DNA from: JACVRW01 sp963803245
GTDB lineage: Bacteria > Actinomycetota > Thermoleophilia > Solirubrobacterales > Thermoleophilaceae
Reading direction: 5' to 3'
Length of the DNA: 64,000 nucleotides
NCBI GenBank assembly: GCA_963803245.1
Contig: CAWDLI010000018.1
Span: 124,001 to 188,000, forward strand
In this document: piece after piece, positions 62,102-64,000 of the stretch
Numbering within the stretch: the stretch's first letter is position 1
Layout of the letters: each line of letters begins with the position of its first letter
Translations under genes and position numbers: made by a program
The notes under the pieces: generated by a model
The model's input: only the letters and a program-made list of their open reading frames with translations
What the model was told of the DNA's origin: nothing
Databases searched by the model: none

Positions 62102-64000
62102 CGCTCACCCAGAGACTCATCGCCCCAGGCTGGTACCGCGCCTTCCTCGGGATGGCCGTGGCGTTCGGCCTGGGCACCGGGATCGTCGTCGCCGCTCGGG
62201 CGGCCTACGGCTGGGACCCGCTCTTCGACTGGGACGCGATCATCACCGTGGGCGCCCTGGTGGCCGCGCCGTTCGGCTACCTGATCGGCATCGGGTGCTT
62301 CGACTACTGGTTCTACTGGGCGTCCGGCAAGCCGACGCGCCCCGAGGACCACTCCGGTCACGGCGCTCGCTCGTGGAAGGACTACTTCCGCGTGAACACC
62401 GACCACAAGGTCATCGGGATCCAGTACATCTGCACGACCTTCTTCTTCTTCATCGCGGGCGGCCTGATGGCGATGCTGATGCGGGCGGAGCTGGCGCAGC
62501 CGGGCACGCAGTTCGTGGACCCGAACACCTTCAACGGGCTGTTCTCGGTCCATGCCTCGCTGATGATCTTCCTGTTCATCATCCCGGTCTTCGCGGGCAT
62601 CGCGAACTTCGTGATCCCGCTCATGATCGGCGCGCCGGACATGGCGTTCCCGCGGCTGAACGCGCTCTCCTTCTGGATGCTCCCGGTGGCCGGCGCGATG
62701 ATGCTGGCGAGCTTCTTCGTCGAGGGCGGCGCCTTCGCCACCGGCTGGACCGCCTACGCCCCGCTCTCCACCGAGACGCCCCTGGGCCAGCAGTTCTTCA
62801 CGATCGGCGTCCAGTTCGCCGGCGCGTCCTCGATCGCAACCGCGCTCAACTTCCTGGTCACGATCATCACGATGCGGGCGCCGGGGATGACCTTCTGGCG
62901 CATGCCGCTGCTCGTGTGGGCGAACTTCACCACCTCGCTGCTCGTGGTGATCGCCACGCCGTTCATCGCCGGCTCGCAGTTCTTCGTGCTGATGGACCGC
63001 TCGCTCGGCACGCACTTCTTCGATCCGGGCGCCGGCGGTGACGTGCTGATGTACCAGCACGTCTTCTGGTTCTACTCGCACCCGGCGGTCTACATCATGA
63101 TGCTGCCCGGTTTCGGGATCATCAGCGAGGTCATCTCGACGAACGCCCGCAAACCGGTGTTCGGCTACCGGATGATGGCCTTCTCGCTCGTGGCCATCGT
63201 GATCCTCGGGTTCACGGTCTGGGCGCACCACATGTTCGTGTCCGGGATGTTCAGCTGGCTGCGCGTCCCGATGATGATCACGACGATGCTGATCGCGGTG
63301 CCCACGGGCATCAAGATCTTCTCCTGGCTCGCCACGCTATGGCGAGGGGTGATCCATCTCCGAACGCCCATGCTCTTCGCGCTGGGCTTCATCACGATGT
63401 TCACCCTGGGCGGGATCAGCGGCATCATGCTCGCCGTCGTGCCGTTCGACATCCACGTGTCGGACACGTACTTCATCGTCGCCCACATCCACTACGTGCT
63501 ATTCGGCGGCTCGGTGTTCACGATCTTCGCGGGCATCTATCACTGGTTCCCGAAGATGACCGGCCGGATGTACGACGAGACGCTCGGCAAGCTCCATTTC
63601 TGGCTGTCGTTCATCTTCTTCAACCTCACATTCGGGCCGATGCACCTCGTCGGCATCGACGGCATGCCGCGGCGCGTGGCGGACTACGCCGAGCAGTACG
63701 CGACCTGGAACGCGATCATCTCGGTCTCGGCGTTCATCTTCGGCGCCTCGTTCCTGATCTTCCTCTACAACATGATCACCTCGTGGCGGCACGGGCCGGC
63801 CGCCGCCGCGAACCCGTGGCGGGCCCACTCGATCGAGTGGCAGGTGTCCTCACCGCCGCCGATCTTCAACTTCGACGAGATCCCGACCGTGGTGGGCGGA
63901 CCGTATGAGTACGGCACGCCGGGCGCCGTGCACGCCGTGTTCAAGGAGAAGGCCCCGGCGCCGGTGCCCGCGCCCGCCGGGGGCGGCGGCGCCCCGCCCC
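62098..64000 (+). CDS. ctaD: Cytochrome c oxidase subunit I, A2 type (3' end beyond window)
   Basis: ATG 62098; about 634 codons to the right edge with no stop. An N-terminal extension adds two helices (AFLGMAVAFGLGTGIVVAAR and IITVGALVAAPFGYLIGIGC) before the usual NTDHKVIGIQYICTTFFFFI. VHASLMIFLFIIPVFAGIAN holds a heme ligand, VFWFYSHPAVYIMMLPGFGI the CuB His and Tyr, and VWAHHMFVSG and VAHIHYVLFGG the rest. YSHPAV at 63073-63090 lacks the D-channel Glu and is the A2-type signature. The last visible residues are Pro/Ala/Gly-rich (PAPVPAPAGGGGAPP). It differs clearly from ctaD at 34550. Confidence 0.95.
   Translation, partial: MTLTQRLIAPGWYRAFLGMAVAFGLGTGIVVAARAAYGWDPLFDWDAIITVGALVAAPFGYLIGIGCFDYWFYWASGKPTRPEDHSGHGARSWKDYFRVNTDHKVIGIQYICTTFFFFIAGGLMAMLMRAELAQPGTQFVDPNTFNGLFSVHASLMIFLFIIPVFAGIANFVIPLMIGAPDMAFPRLNALSFWMLPVAGAMMLASFFVEGGAFATGWTAYAPLSTETPLGQQFFTIGVQFAGASSIATALNFLVTIITMRAPGMTFWRMPLLVWANFTTSLLVVIATPFIAGSQFFVLMDRSLGTHFFDPGAGGDVLMYQHVFWFYSHPAVYIMMLPGFGIISEVISTNARKPVFGYRMMAFSLVAIVILGFTVWAHHMFVSGMFSWLRVPMMITTMLIAVPTGIKIFSWLATLWRGVIHLRTPMLFALGFITMFTLGGISGIMLAVVPFDIHVSDTYFIVAHIHYVLFGGSVFTIFAGIYHWFPKMTGRMYDETLGKLHFWLSFIFFNLTFGPMHLVGIDGMPRRVADYAEQYATWNAIISVSAFIFGASFLIFLYNMITSWRHGPAAAANPWRAHSIEWQVSSPPPIFNFDEIPTVVGGPYEYGTPGAVHAVFKEKAPAPVPAPAGGGGAPP

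Overview
The window is a 64-kb, very GC-rich, gene-dense piece of bacterial chromosome. Gene content suggests an aerobic actinobacterium: OpcA-dependent glucose-6-phosphate dehydrogenase, a fused transaldolase/phosphoglucose isomerase, CtaA/CtaB, SHOCT and DUF6325 stress proteins, and GH15 enzymes of the trehalase/glucoamylase type. The overall flavour recalls Thermoleophilia/Solirubrobacterales, but that placement is inference from style, not a phylogeny. No rRNA, tRNA, CRISPR array, insertion sequence or prophage was recognised.

Layout. 1-1070: a ClC chloride channel, cut by the left edge. 1191-10752 (+): zwf, GH15, a GMC oxidoreductase, type II NADH dehydrogenase, cydA, cydB and aldose 1-epimerase, mostly joined by start/stop overlaps. 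This reads as a compact route from stored sugar to a quinol oxidase. 10730-23529 (mostly -): a stress/membrane block with glutamate decarboxylase, PLDc_N, SHOCT and DUF6325 proteins, a formylglycine-generating enzyme, a DUF4239 protein, two DHA2 efflux pumps around a HerA-like ATPase, a LURP-one protein, a CYTH protein, a potassium channel and an EamA transporter. 23539-27726: a PLP aldolase/racemase, a sulfatase and a sugar-lactone oxidase. 27727-28211: non-coding, with repeats and hairpins. 28212-33601: trxB, a flippase-like protein, a PAP2 phosphatase, a metallo-hydrolase, an enoyl-CoA hydratase and small proteins. 33663-38161 (+): aa3 oxidase coxB-ctaD plus heme A synthesis (ctaA-ctaB). 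38233-41396: a penicillin-acylase-type hydrolase, an S4 protein and an unknown.

54297-41459 (-): a nine-gene operon glk-tkt-tal/pgi-gnd-zwf-opcA-GH15-fabD-pgl covering the whole oxidative pentose phosphate pathway. 54409-60759: a universal stress protein, an FAD oxidase, a second ROK kinase, a PPOX protein, a murein endopeptidase, galactokinase, three small proteins and a CBS protein. 60842-64000 (+): an AraC-type regulator and a second oxidase (coxB2, a micro-ORF, ctaD2), cut by the right edge.

Two themes stand out. First, a 19-bp palindrome, ATCACCC-N5-GGGTGAT, occurs four times in the first 21 kb, next to the respiratory operon and the stress genes. It is a candidate operator for an undescribed regulon. 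Second, G6PDH is coupled to a GH15 hydrolase twice in the window, and two heme-copper oxidases of different proton-channel type (A1 and A2) are present.

Caution: about 17 genes carry single-base frameshifts (about 23 indels), often in short G/C runs, with up to eight in cydB and the epimerase alone. The coding signal resumes correctly on both sides and the length remainders agree with the indels, so most are probably assembly or sequencing errors rather than gene decay. Such genes are annotated over their full reconstructed span.
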